From assembly GCA_003697105.1 (NCBI GenBank), contig RFFQ01000192.1, positions 1 through 33,311 on the forward strand: a stretch of 33,311 bases of DNA, given 5' to 3'. Within the stretch, counting starts at the first letter, position 1. Each line of letters begins with the position of its first letter. This DNA comes from Gemmatimonadota bacterium. GTDB taxonomy: Bacteria > 4572-55 > J002. The notes beneath the pieces are model-generated. The model was given only the letters and a program-made list of their open reading frames with translations. It was not told the origin of the DNA and did not search any database. Position numbers and translations under genes: made by a program. This document shows, one piece after another, positions 15,568-23,784 of this stretch.

Positions 15568-16881
15568 ATGAATCGCCAACTGCTATCTGCCATTTTAATT
15601 GGTCTTTTAACCGTTCTACTCGTCGGATGTGGTAACAGCCCATCCAACCAAACTCAGGGAAAAACAACGACCCCAGCGGACGGTAAAATTCATGTCACCT
15701 TTTGGCACGTAATGGGGGGACCGCTCGGTGAAGCCCTTGATGCCCTCATCGAGGAGTTCCACCAACAGCATCCCAATATTAAAATCGATGACGTCAATAT
15801 GGGGCAATATACGGCACTTAGCCAAAAAATTATGGCATCTGTGCAAGCGGGTAATCCGCCCGTCATGGCACAGATGTACGAAACCTGGACAACCCAACTG
15901 ATTGAAAGCAACGCCCTGGTACCCTTGCAGAACTATGTGGACGGTGAAAATGGTTATTCCGCAGAGGAATTAGCGGACTTTCACACCGTCTTGTTGGAAA
16001 ATAATCGCTGGGATGGGAAATTGTGGACATTTCCGTTCAACAAAAGTGTGCCCGCGTTGTATTACAATATGGAGATGTTCCAAGAGAAAGGTATTGAAGC
16101 ACCTCCTGCCACATGGGATGAATTTATGGGGGTCTCCCAACAACTAACCTCACCAGATGCGGACGGCGACGGGAAACCCGATATTCATGCCACCGCTTTT
16201 GTGGTATCTGCATGGACATTTGAGTGCCTGCTCTATCAAAATGGGGGGCGCTTGCTGGCAGAGGATGGCTCCGAAGCTGTTTTTAACTCCCCTGCCGGCG
16301 TGGAAGCCATGCAATTTTTGAAAAACTTACTTGATAACCAATATGCCTATTTGACAACGGGTTACGAACATCAAAACGATTTTCTGGCTAGGAAACTGGG
16401 CATGATCCAGAACACCATTGTTTCTATCGGTTTTATGGCAGACGGCTTGACATTCCCCATGGGATTAGCCCCACTACCCCGGAACAAAAAACAAGCCGTG
16501 ATTCTTTCTGGAACAAATGTCGGAGTGTTTGATAACGCAACACCCGCTCAAAAAGAAGCGGCATGGACGTTTATCAAGTGGTTTTCTGAAACGGAACAAA
16601 CTGCCCGTTGGGCGGCACAAGCTAACTATCTTGCCGTGCGAAAGAGCGCCCTCGAAACCGATGTGATGAAGCAACGGTTTGAAGAAGTCCCCGGCTTGGA
16701 AGCGGTTTACGGGCAATTAGACCACACCTATTTTGAGCCACGCACCGCCGCATGGTTTAATGGTCGCCGCTATCTGGAAGATGCTTGCGAACTCGCCCTA
16801 CGCGGTACACAAGATATAGCTTCAGCCCTCAATGATGCCGCCAGCAAGACAAACCGCGAAATTGAAAAAGCGAATCGCTAA
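15568..16881 (+). CDS. ABC-type sugar/glycerol-phosphate solute-binding lipoprotein
   Basis: The 437-aa protein starts with a lipoprotein signal ending in LVGC (Cys21). The mature part is the family 1 extracellular solute-binding fold: FWHVMGG, then EEFHQQHPNIKI, QAGNPPVMAQMYETW, NKSVPALYYNMEMF and a late TFIKWFSETEQTARW. It resembles UgpB-like binding proteins for glycerol 3-phosphate, its diesters or oligosaccharides, acting in the periplasm. No ABC permease or ATPase gene is adjacent; the next gene is a UbiA-family enzyme six bases downstream. AGGGAGGG precedes the ATG. The substrate is not known. Confidence 0.88.
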   Translation: MNRQLLSAILIGLLTVLLVGCGNSPSNQTQGKTTTPADGKIHVTFWHVMGGPLGEALDALIEEFHQQHPNIKIDDVNMGQYTALSQKIMASVQAGNPPVMAQMYETWTTQLIESNALVPLQNYVDGENGYSAEELADFHTVLLENNRWDGKLWTFPFNKSVPALYYNMEMFQEKGIEAPPATWDEFMGVSQQLTSPDADGDGKPDIHATAFVVSAWTFECLLYQNGGRLLAEDGSEAVFNSPAGVEAMQFLKNLLDNQYAYLTTGYEHQNDFLARKLGMIQNTIVSIGFMADGLTFPMGLAPLPRNKKQAVILSGTNVGVFDNATPAQKEAAWTFIKWFSETEQTARWAAQANYLAVRKSALETDVMKQRFEEVPGLEAVYGQLDHTYFEPRTAAWFNGRRYLEDACELALRGTQDIASALNDAASKTNREIEKANR

Positions 16882-16887
16882 TCCGGT

Positions 16888-17769
16888 ATGACATTCCTCG
16901 CTAATTTGCTCACCTCAATGCGCCCCAAACAATGGACGAAAAATGGCATTGTATTTGGGGCGCTCATTTTTTCGCAAAATCTATTTGATCTGGCAAAATT
17001 GATCGCGGTGTGCGAGGCATTCCTGTTGTTTTGCCTAACGTCCGGCACGGTTTACTTGCTGAACGACATCATTGATCGAGACAAAGACCGCCAGCACCCG
17101 CAAAAACGACTCCGCCCAATTCCATCCGGTCAATTATCTGTTAAAACCGCCTTCATGTTGCTAATTGTTCTCGGTGTCGTTGGGCAATTACTCGCCTTCT
17201 GGCTTCACCCCCTCTTTTTTGGGATTACCTTCGCTTACATGCTGATCAATGCCGCATACTCTCTCTTCCTCAAGCACGTGGTAATTATTGACGTGCTGGT
17301 CATCTCACTGGGATTTGTCCTCCGGGCAATCGCAGGCGGGATAGTTATCAATACGGAAATTTCCGCGTGGTTACTGGTCTGCACCTTTTTGTTGGCATTG
17401 TTCTTAGCACTCTCCAAACGCCGTAACGAACTGGTTGTCTTTGTGGATTCCCCGGAGCAACACCGGCGCGTACTAATGGATTATTCCATCGAACTTCTGG
17501 ATCATTTGATTACAATTGTAGCCGCGGCGACTATTATGGCATATTCACTTTATACATTTGACGACCGAACCGTACAAACATTTGAAACCACCCATCTTAG
17601 CGTGACCATTCCGTTTGTGGTATATGGCATCTTTCGCTATTTATATCTGATTCATAAAAAAGGATTGGGCGGGCGCCCGGAGCTAATCTTATTAACCGAT
17701 AAAGGGATATTGACCAACGTCCTCATTTGGTTAATGACCAGCATTGGCGTCATTTATTTTAAGCTTTGA
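16888..17769 (+). CDS. UbiA-family prenyltransferase, decaprenyl-phosphate phosphoribosyltransferase-like
   Basis: This is a 293-aa integral membrane protein of the UbiA superfamily with about eight to nine hydrophobic helices. The N-terminus MRPKQWTKN (11-19) and the Asp-rich motif NDIIDRDKDRQHPQKRLRPI (59-78) match the subgroup of mycobacterial Rv3806c. That enzyme moves phosphoribose from PRPP to a polyprenyl phosphate on the way to decaprenyl-phospho-arabinose. LGFVLRAIAGG and SKRRNEL also fit this subgroup. The role here is probably an activated-pentose lipid or a related polyprenyl step for envelope glycans. It follows the solute-binding lipoprotein by six bases, so the two are likely co-transcribed. 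Confidence 0.85.
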   Translation: MTFLANLLTSMRPKQWTKNGIVFGALIFSQNLFDLAKLIAVCEAFLLFCLTSGTVYLLNDIIDRDKDRQHPQKRLRPIPSGQLSVKTAFMLLIVLGVVGQLLAFWLHPLFFGITFAYMLINAAYSLFLKHVVIIDVLVISLGFVLRAIAGGIVINTEISAWLLVCTFLLALFLALSKRRNELVVFVDSPEQHRRVLMDYSIELLDHLITIVAAATIMAYSLYTFDDRTVQTFETTHLSVTIPFVVYGIFRYLYLIHKKGLGGRPELILLTDKGILTNVLIWLMTSIGVIYFKL

Positions 17770-17915
17770 TTTGACATTTCCTATTTTGGGTTAAGTCTTT
17801 ATATTTCATTGCATTACGGCATTTATCTCATGCAACGAGTGTGTTCCTTTGAACGGCGTGTAACGAACATGGGAGCTCCTTTCTTCCAGTTGTGTGCGGA
17901 TATATGGGACGGTTC

Positions 17916-18641
17916 ATGAATATCACCCCCCGACGCTTGCACACCGGTGTTGCCTTGCACCTCACCGGCAGTGGAATTGGTACGATTGCTGTGATATTTG
18001 GATTCAGCCGGTTTGGCTCACCGTATTCGCCGGGGATACCTCTGTTGAACATGTTAATTATCAGCGGATTAATTGGGTTTTATGCGCCACGGCATCATCC
18101 GTTTGAGGGCTTCGGGAGTGCCAACACCGTGACACTGGTTCGGGCAACTCTCACCAACGGGTTAGCCGGCTTCCTTGTCAGCAATCCCACACCGACTGTG
18201 TTGGGGTTCATCAGTGCAATAACCCTGATTTGCTTGATGTTAGATGGTATCGATGGCGCACTTGCCCGGCACACCGGTATGAGTTCCAATTTTGGGGCAC
18301 GATTTGATATGGAGGTTGACGCATTCCTTATTCTAATCCTCAGCGTTCTTCTAATGCAGTTTTATGCGCTTGGCACATGGGTGCTATCGCTCGGACTCAT
18401 GCGCTACGGTTTCATTGCCGGCGGGTACATTTGGCACGGGCTAAGGCAACCCTTACCGGAATCCTTCCGCCGGAAATTCATTTGCGTCATCCAAATTATC
18501 AGCTTGACCCTTGCCCTCAACCCACTCCTACCACCCCCAACCCGAACATGTTTGCTTTTTGCCGCACTATTACTCCTCAGCTATTCCTTTGGGGTGGACA
18601 TATGGTGGCTTTTCTGGCATCAAACCAAAAAAAAACCGTAA
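17916..18641 (+). CDS. CDP-alcohol phosphatidyltransferase family protein
   Basis: A membrane enzyme (241 aa from this start) with the exact family signature DGxDGxxARx8Gx3Dx3D: D110, G111, D113, G114, A117, R118, G127, D131 and D135. The family joins an alcohol phosphate to a CDP-activated lipid or CDP-alcohol, as in phospholipid head-group synthesis. About six hydrophobic helices are visible, including two before the NTVTLVRA segment. The start is uncertain: GTG 17892, ATG 17904 and ATG 17916 are in frame, and I prefer the last because GGGA lies six bases before it. The substrate cannot be told. Neighbouring UbiA suggests a lipid or envelope pathway. Confidence 0.85.
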   Translation: MNITPRRLHTGVALHLTGSGIGTIAVIFGFSRFGSPYSPGIPLLNMLIISGLIGFYAPRHHPFEGFGSANTVTLVRATLTNGLAGFLVSNPTPTVLGFISAITLICLMLDGIDGALARHTGMSSNFGARFDMEVDAFLILILSVLLMQFYALGTWVLSLGLMRYGFIAGGYIWHGLRQPLPESFRRKFICVIQIISLTLALNPLLPPPTRTCLLFAALLLLSYSFGVDIWWLFWHQTKKKP

Positions 18642-18691
18642 CGATTATCAAAAAGATAGTATTCAGTAGTTCCGTTCTAAAATTTTAGGTC

Positions 18692-18719
18692 TTGACAATT
18701 CTTACAAACCGGATAACAT
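18692..18719 (+). promoter_or_regulatory. Sigma70-like promoter of the nucleotidyltransferase-like gene
   Basis: TTGACA at 18692-18697, a 16-base spacer and TAACAT at 18714-18719. It lies about 77 bases before the ATG preferred for the next gene and overlaps the longer possible start of that frame. Confidence 0.6.
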
Positions 18720-18796
18720 CCAAATTTAAATCGGAAACGAGTTTTACACCACTACCAACGAGTCACCAAGATACACCTTATCGAAAGGAGACCGAT

Positions 18797-19108
18797 ATGC
18801 CAACATATACGACCGCAGAACTTTCTGCTATATCTGCGCGATTGGTTGATGAGTTTGATCCACTTCAAATCGTTTATTTTAAAAAGCATACGGATTTTAA
18901 GATCGATTTGTTGGTCATTCTCGCCACCAGTTCAGAACGTTTGGTACAACGGGCGGCTCGGGCGTATCGTTGCCTGAATGGAATCCACCATCCCAAAAAT
19001 ATCTGGGTGTACACGGAGAGCGAAGTCCAAAACTACCGGTTTGAACGAGTTTCACTAGAAAAATATATCCGGGAAGAAGGAGAGGTGTTGTACAGGCAAG
19101 CCGGATAG
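18797..19108 (+). CDS. Degenerate minimal nucleotidyltransferase (MNT)-like protein
   Basis: This 103-aa protein resembles the small nucleotidyltransferase-fold proteins often paired with HEPN proteins. The pattern is LVDEFDPLQIVYF, then IDLLVIL, a helix RAARAYRCLNG, and IREEGEVLYRQ at the end. The catalytic pattern GS...DxD is broken: the GS is absent (YFKKHTDFKIDLL), and the first Asp of DxD is Lys. It therefore probably lacks nucleotidyl transfer and may act as a binding or regulatory protein. No HEPN gene is beside it. I chose this ATG because of AAAGGAGA just upstream. A strong terminator follows. Confidence 0.65.
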   Translation: MPTYTTAELSAISARLVDEFDPLQIVYFKKHTDFKIDLLVILATSSERLVQRAARAYRCLNGIHHPKNIWVYTESEVQNYRFERVSLEKYIREEGEVLYRQAG

Positions 19109-19149
19109 TGACCTTTTGCCACCAGCCACGATCCCGTCCAGTAAAACGG

Positions 19150-19188
19150 AAAAGCCGTGCAGTCGAAATCTGACTGCACGGCTTTTTT
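19150..19188. terminator. Strong intrinsic terminator between convergent genes
   Basis: A perfect 15-bp stem, AAAAGCCGTGCAGTC with GACTGCACGGCTTTT, around a GAAATCT loop, followed by a T-run on plus. On minus it ends in TTTTCCGTTTT, so it can also stop transcription from the TonB receptor gene. Confidence 0.9.
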
Positions 19189-19225
19189 AATCACGGGTTA
19201 TAGGGTATAGAGGGAATACCCGATG

Positions 19226-21862
19226 TTAGAAGGTTGCACTGAGGCTTACATTAAACGTGCGACCGCGTCCATAATACACGCGGGCACTATGCTCATCATG
19301 GCTACCTCGGTCTTCGGCATCCGCGATATATTCAGTATTCAGCGCATTATACAAGTTCAAGCCTAAGGTTAATTTCTCAACCATTGCATTCTTGAAAGTA
19401 AAGGTATAACCCGCATAAATATCAACTAAGGAATAATCGGGCATTTGCCACGAGTCCGCCCGGTCAGGTGTCGAATCGGGATCATTGGGGTCATAATCCC
19501 GGCTTTCCGGCTGAAATTCGGCATATTGCCGCCCAAAATACTTAAGCACCGGATTGACATAGGCTCGGGTATAATTGTTGACTTGCACGTCATACCGGAA
19601 ACCAAAGGAGGCAGTCGTCATGGGGAAATCCCCAACATGCAAATCTTCCGTTGCCAAGTAGAGTGCGCCGATTTCCTGACCGGTATCATCCCGTACAATG
19701 GCGCCAACATCATTGTTCCACTTGTGATCTCCAATGGAAAGCATTCCTTCCAGTTCAAATTCGGGTGTTAAGTAGTGACGGGCTTCAATTTCAATCCCTT
19801 GGTGTAACGCTTCCAACCCATTCACATTATACCGGGCACCGTCATCAGCACGAATCACCAGTGCTTTATCCTTCCATTGGGTGCGGTACAAGTTCACCAA
19901 TAAAGCGGTGGTAAACGTACGGTAACCGTAACCGATTTCCATACCGGTGATTTTTTCCAGTTCAACTCCGTCAATTTTGCTATTATCAAAGTAAAACGTA
20001 TTCTCAAACGCCGGCGGCGCCGTCAAGTAACCCACATTAAAGAAGACGTTCATGGCATCGTTGAGGTTGTAATTTGCACCCGTTTTGATAGTGTACGGAG
20101 TGAAACTAACCCAATCCGTTTCGACCGGGTCTAGCCCGATATTTTGTTCCCAACCGGTATTGGGGTCATCGTCCCCATCACCATTCCGGTCGAGGAAGTA
20201 GTCAACACGTTTATAGCGGGTCGAATTGACTGAAAAGTTCAAAAATGCGCTCAACTGGTCATTGACATATTCCGTCTGTAAGAAACCGCCACCCAGCATC
20301 ACAATGCCATCATTGTGATAATTGATTTTATCACCGATTTTTAACTGTGCTTCGGGGTCACGGTTTTTGTTTCGCGGGTTGCCTAAATAGGTACTACGGC
20401 TCCAGGAATCTACAAAATAATCACCACCAATTAAATCTTCGATGGTTCGATAATGCTCACCGACATAGTACCGGAAATCAATCCCAGCACTTAGATCGAT
20501 TTGTTTGTTCACTTCGCGCTTCAAGGTTGATAAAAAGCCGTACCACGAGTGGTTGTTACGGGACGCCCGAATAATACTATACGAGCCAACCGTACTGGTA
20601 TCATTTTTAGCATAAGCCGCATCAAAATCGATCTGACCCGCATCATCATAACTGAAAAATGTCGGACCGTAGGGACCGGTACCACCACCGGTACCCCAAG
20701 AGGCGTAGAGCACATTTGACAACAACGTTTTATTGTTGATGAGCCAACTGTGGTTGATGTTAAACACGGGCTTGTGATAAAAGTTTACCCGGGTGTGCTT
20801 CACTTTACCATGTTGGTATCCCCACGCATCGTTATAGTCTGTTCCCCGGGTTTGAAAATCGGTGATAGTTTCTTTGCTGGTGCGTTGTCCATGCTGTTGC
20901 GGAGCACCGACTACGGTTAAATCCAAGTTATGCTTCCCAAACTTTTTACCGATGGTGAAGAAATACCCAAATTCATCAGTCCACGTTTCGTCCACATACC
21001 CATCACCCGTTTTACGGGTCAACAACATGCTGAACGCCACACCATTATCCAGCAAACCACTGGAATACATGAGGGACGTTTTAACCGTATTATCCGAGCC
21101 AAATTGCTGGCGCAACATGGCGCGGCGTTCGGTCGCATTGGCGCTAGAATACGTTTGGACGTTCACTACCCCGCCAATAGAAGAAACCGAATACGGCGAA
21201 GCACCCAGACCGCGCTGTACTTGGATGCTCTCCGTAACATCACCCAAACCAGCCCAGTTCGACCAATAAACCCAGCCATTTTCCATATCATTCACCGGCA
21301 CCCCGTTAATCATCACGGCGATATTACGCTGGTTGAATCCCCGGATATTTAACCGGGCATCCCCTGCACCCCCACCGCTTTCTGTGGAGTAAACACTGGG
21401 GGTTGTATTCAGTACCAGCGGTACATCAAGGGACGCTACCCGTTCCTGAATAATTTCTTCGTTCACTTCCGTGAAGGCTACCGGTGTTTCACGCTCCCGC
21501 GCCCGCGAGGCTTGTACCAACACTTCGTGACCCGCCAGCGCGGCTTCTTCTAAGAAAAATTCAACCGTGGTCGTCTCGCCGGCTTTCACTTCAATCTCAC
21601 GAGTGATCGGCGCATAACCAATAAAAGAAGCTCGAATGGAATAGGTTCCTGCCGGTACATTCTTCAACGTAAATTCACCGTTCGCATTCGTTACGGTTCC
21701 TCGATTGGTGCCCAACAAGACAATATTGACATAGGGTAACCGTTCATTAAAATTAAAATCTTCTACCGTACCGGTGATAGTCCCGCTACTCTGCGCGAAA
21801 CTCCCCACCGGAAAAACCAAAGCACACAGCATCAAAACGGCTAAAACCTTGGTCAACTTCAT
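19226..21862 (-). CDS. TonB-dependent outer-membrane receptor with N-terminal carboxypeptidase-regulatory-like domain
   Basis: This 878-aa outer-membrane receptor starts with a signal peptide (cleavage probably after SFAQ, residue 24). A CarboxypepD_reg-like beta-sandwich follows, about 26-115, with NANGEFTLKNVPAGTY. Next is the plug domain, about 120-230, with LNIRGFNQRNIAVMINGVPVND and GASPYSVSSIGGVVNV. The rest is a long beta-barrel ending in a C-terminal Phe (NVSLSATF), as required for outer-membrane insertion. This architecture is typical of Bacteroidetes and related phyla. No SusD, siderophore or metal gene is adjacent, so the ligand is unknown. AGGAGG precedes the ATG; the gene has its own upstream region of 231 bases. 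Confidence 0.92.
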   Translation of the reverse strand: MKLTKVLAVLMLCALVFPVGSFAQSSGTITGTVEDFNFNERLPYVNIVLLGTNRGTVTNANGEFTLKNVPAGTYSIRASFIGYAPITREIEVKAGETTTVEFFLEEAALAGHEVLVQASRARERETPVAFTEVNEEIIQERVASLDVPLVLNTTPSVYSTESGGGAGDARLNIRGFNQRNIAVMINGVPVNDMENGWVYWSNWAGLGDVTESIQVQRGLGASPYSVSSIGGVVNVQTYSSANATERRAMLRQQFGSDNTVKTSLMYSSGLLDNGVAFSMLLTRKTGDGYVDETWTDEFGYFFTIGKKFGKHNLDLTVVGAPQQHGQRTSKETITDFQTRGTDYNDAWGYQHGKVKHTRVNFYHKPVFNINHSWLINNKTLLSNVLYASWGTGGGTGPYGPTFFSYDDAGQIDFDAAYAKNDTSTVGSYSIIRASRNNHSWYGFLSTLKREVNKQIDLSAGIDFRYYVGEHYRTIEDLIGGDYFVDSWSRSTYLGNPRNKNRDPEAQLKIGDKINYHNDGIVMLGGGFLQTEYVNDQLSAFLNFSVNSTRYKRVDYFLDRNGDGDDDPNTGWEQNIGLDPVETDWVSFTPYTIKTGANYNLNDAMNVFFNVGYLTAPPAFENTFYFDNSKIDGVELEKITGMEIGYGYRTFTTALLVNLYRTQWKDKALVIRADDGARYNVNGLEALHQGIEIEARHYLTPEFELEGMLSIGDHKWNNDVGAIVRDDTGQEIGALYLATEDLHVGDFPMTTASFGFRYDVQVNNYTRAYVNPVLKYFGRQYAEFQPESRDYDPNDPDSTPDRADSWQMPDYSLVDIYAGYTFTFKNAMVEKLTLGLNLYNALNTEYIADAEDRGSHDEHSARVYYGRGRTFNVSLSATF

Positions 21863-22093
21863 ATGTTTAATCCTCCTAAAAATTAAACAGTGTGAAAAAA
21901 ACTTAAGGTGGTTAAGCTATACACATCTTGCAATCAGCGGTGGTTGTTCGATACGCATCCCTCCTTTTTTAAGGTTCTGAACAAAACACGAATTCAAGGT
22001 TGGTTTTACAGCATGGCAGTATCCCCATTAAGTCTTACTTTAAGATTAAGATCGGGTTAGGATTATGTTAAAACCATCACCCGAACGGTAATG
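21863..22093. other. Leader region of the TonB receptor gene
   Basis: No gene is convincing here. On the minus strand it carries the AGGAGG site of the receptor gene. About 90 bases further upstream is a second AAAGGAGGG, followed one base later by an ATG and a 13-codon frame; this is too close for normal initiation. No known riboswitch is recognised. Confidence 0.4.
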
Positions 22094-22777
22094 TTAAGAC
22101 ATATCCGCTCGTTTTGTCAAGGTCTGGGTAGCAACACTCTTCAAAATGTGCGCAGGCGGAATAACACCCCGTACCGTAGCGTTGGGATATATCAAACTAT
22201 CATACCCGACCATCGTCCCGGGAGTCGTCACGGAATTACAACCGGTTTCCACTCGATCCCCTAAAATCGCGCCAAACTTCCGCAAACCGGTATCATAAGA
22301 TTGACCCTCAAAGCGAACCGTGACGGTGGAAGGCGTAATTTTAAGATTCGCCAATTTAGTCCCCGCCCCCAGATTCACGTTTTGCCCAAGAATAGAATCC
22401 CCAATATAAGCAAAATGACCCGCTTTCGCCCCATCGAGCATCACAGAGTGCTTGATTTCTGTCGCATGGCCTACCACACAATTATCACCAATCAATACGT
22501 TTCCCCGAATATACGCCCCTTGCCGGACTTCCGTATTGTTGCCGATGATGGCGGGACCGCGAATATAGGCGCCGGGTTCAACAATGGTACCCTCCCCGAT
22601 GAAAATATCATCCCCAATCAAAAATGCGCCATCCATCACCGTACCGTTAATAGCGGCATCTAAATGTTTTTGAATATAGGTTTTAATCCGTTTTAACGCA
22701 TCCCATGCATACGCCACGTCATCAAACAGTTCTGCGTATGAACCGGTCTTATTAAAATAGCGGTCAATCGTCAACAT
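22094..22777 (-). CDS. Left-handed beta-helix (hexapeptide-repeat) acyltransferase-like protein
   Basis: The 227-aa protein consists largely of hexapeptide repeats (IGDDIFIGEGTIVEPGAYI, IIGNNTEVRQGAYI, VLIGDNCVVGHATEI), which form a left-handed beta-helix. It resembles the C-terminal half of GlmU and sugar-1-phosphate nucleotidyltransferase-acetyltransferases, but the N-terminal nucleotidyltransferase domain is missing. The sequence GHATEIKHSVMLDGAKAGHFAYIGDSILG resembles the GlmU acetyltransferase region, including a catalytic-type His. It may acetylate a nucleotide sugar. The frame is open upstream to 22954 across the end of the HAD gene. I chose the internal ATG with an AAGGGAT site and normal family beginning. 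Confidence 0.8.
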   Translation of the reverse strand: MLTIDRYFNKTGSYAELFDDVAYAWDALKRIKTYIQKHLDAAINGTVMDGAFLIGDDIFIGEGTIVEPGAYIRGPAIIGNNTEVRQGAYIRGNVLIGDNCVVGHATEIKHSVMLDGAKAGHFAYIGDSILGQNVNLGAGTKLANLKITPSTVTVRFEGQSYDTGLRKFGAILGDRVETGCNSVTTPGTMVGYDSLIYPNATVRGVIPPAHILKSVATQTLTKRADMS

Positions 22778-22905
22778 GATAGAAATCCCTTTTATACTTG
22801 TAGGTGCTCCGTGATAATTAGTGGGGCGGGTTTCAGGTTGAAATCCGGTGAAGCCGGTTTGGCAATGAAACCGCCTCGTATTCAAACACGGGATGAAGCA
22901 CCGGC

Positions 22906-23622
22906 TTATAGAATTAACTGATATTCTTCGCGCAAAATAGTTACTAAATCCCACATACTATGAATTACATGATCCGGCGTGGTTTTGCCTTCTTGCTCAT
23001 TGTATTTTCCCGAACGTATAAGATGCACGGTTCGCATATTGACCGCATTTGCCGGATCAATATCATGCGTAGCCCGATCACCAACATACATACATTCCTC
23101 ACATGGCAAATTGAGATGTTGGCACGCTCGTAAATACAATTTTGGATTTGGCTTCCAGATGCCCATCTCTTCCGTGATAAAAATCGCCTGCGGACGAAAG
23201 TAGGCGTGTAGATTTAGCCGTACCAGCTTTTCGGACTGTTTGGTGGTCAACCCGGCAGTGATCACCCCTAAAATCAAAGATGTTTTGGAGAGACGATCCA
23301 GAACATCTACCACATCCTCAAAAGGACGGAACTTTTCTGCCTTCGTTTGGTGGTACGCCACCACTCCTGCCGCCACAATAATTGCCGGATTGGCATGTGC
23401 ATAGTACTTCCGAGGAATGCGCAAAAGTAATTTATTATAGTGCCGGTCATAATTAGAACCAAATTCGGTGACAACTTCATTCAACTCACGGATGCAGTCT
23501 TCTTCCGCCATGTTCAATCCGGCTTGAATCATGGCTTGGACACTATTCCGGCGAGCTTCCCGGGCAAAATCCGATGTCGAATAGAGGGTATCATCAATAT
23601 CAAAAAAAATGGCTTTGAGCAT
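22906..23622 (-). CDS. HAD-superfamily hydrolase (subfamily IA)
   Basis: The 238-aa cytoplasmic phosphatase-like protein has all HAD motifs: FFDIDDTL with nucleophile D8 and acid D10, motif II in GVITAG, Lys in WKPNPKLY, and GDRATHDIDPANA. A helical cap lies between residues about 15 and 95. The start MLKAIFFDIDDTLY resembles a CTE7-type IA subfamily. Substrate is not predictable; sugar phosphates or nucleotides are usual. The frame extends 12 codons upstream (23658), but the internal ATG gives the normal family start. The beta-helix protein gene follows 128 bases downstream. Confidence 0.87.
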   Translation of the reverse strand: MLKAIFFDIDDTLYSTSDFAREARRNSVQAMIQAGLNMAEEDCIRELNEVVTEFGSNYDRHYNKLLLRIPRKYYAHANPAIIVAAGVVAYHQTKAEKFRPFEDVVDVLDRLSKTSLILGVITAGLTTKQSEKLVRLNLHAYFRPQAIFITEEMGIWKPNPKLYLRACQHLNLPCEECMYVGDRATHDIDPANAVNMRTVHLIRSGKYNEQEGKTTPDHVIHSMWDLVTILREEYQLIL

Positions 23623-23672
23623 GGCTAATTCCGGTGTTTCGTAGCAAGCAGAAGCCACGTGTTAAACAGAAA

Positions 23673-23706
23673 ACTCCTCAAAAACTGGACCAACAGTATG
23701 AGGAGT
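23673..23706 (-). terminator. Possible terminator after the cyclic-nucleotide-binding kinase gene
   Basis: An inverted repeat, ACTCCTCA and TGAGGAGT, with an 18-base loop; on the minus strand it is followed by TTTCTGTTT. It lies between the kinase gene and the HAD gene and could end the kinase transcript or serve as an operator. Confidence 0.4.
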
Positions 23707-23784
23707 GTAATAGCTAGCAATATCTAAACGTGTTGTGTTCAGAGGAGATGAATCGCACCAAAATGAACTACCTTTTTTAACAAA

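Noticed and set aside
18692-18796. N-terminal extension of the nucleotidyltransferase-like protein
   Set aside because: It begins on a near-consensus -35 box, and a strong ribosome-binding site precedes the internal ATG.
18797-19108. Complete HEPN-MNT toxin-antitoxin module
   Set aside because: No HEPN-like gene is adjacent and the catalytic motif is broken, so only a degenerate single protein can be supported.
20862-21352. Overlapping plus-strand frames of about 135-140 codons inside the TonB receptor gene
   Set aside because: The receptor frame has clear plug-domain motifs here; the opposite frames have no family features or ribosome-binding sites.
21900-21962. Short leader peptide upstream of the TonB receptor gene (13 codons on minus)
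   Set aside because: The AAAGGAGGG lies only about one base from the ATG, too close for normal initiation, and there is no clear attenuator stem after it.
22778-22954. 59-residue N-terminal extension of the beta-helix protein
   Set aside because: It crosses the 3' end of the HAD gene, has low-complexity unlike family members, and a good start exists downstream.
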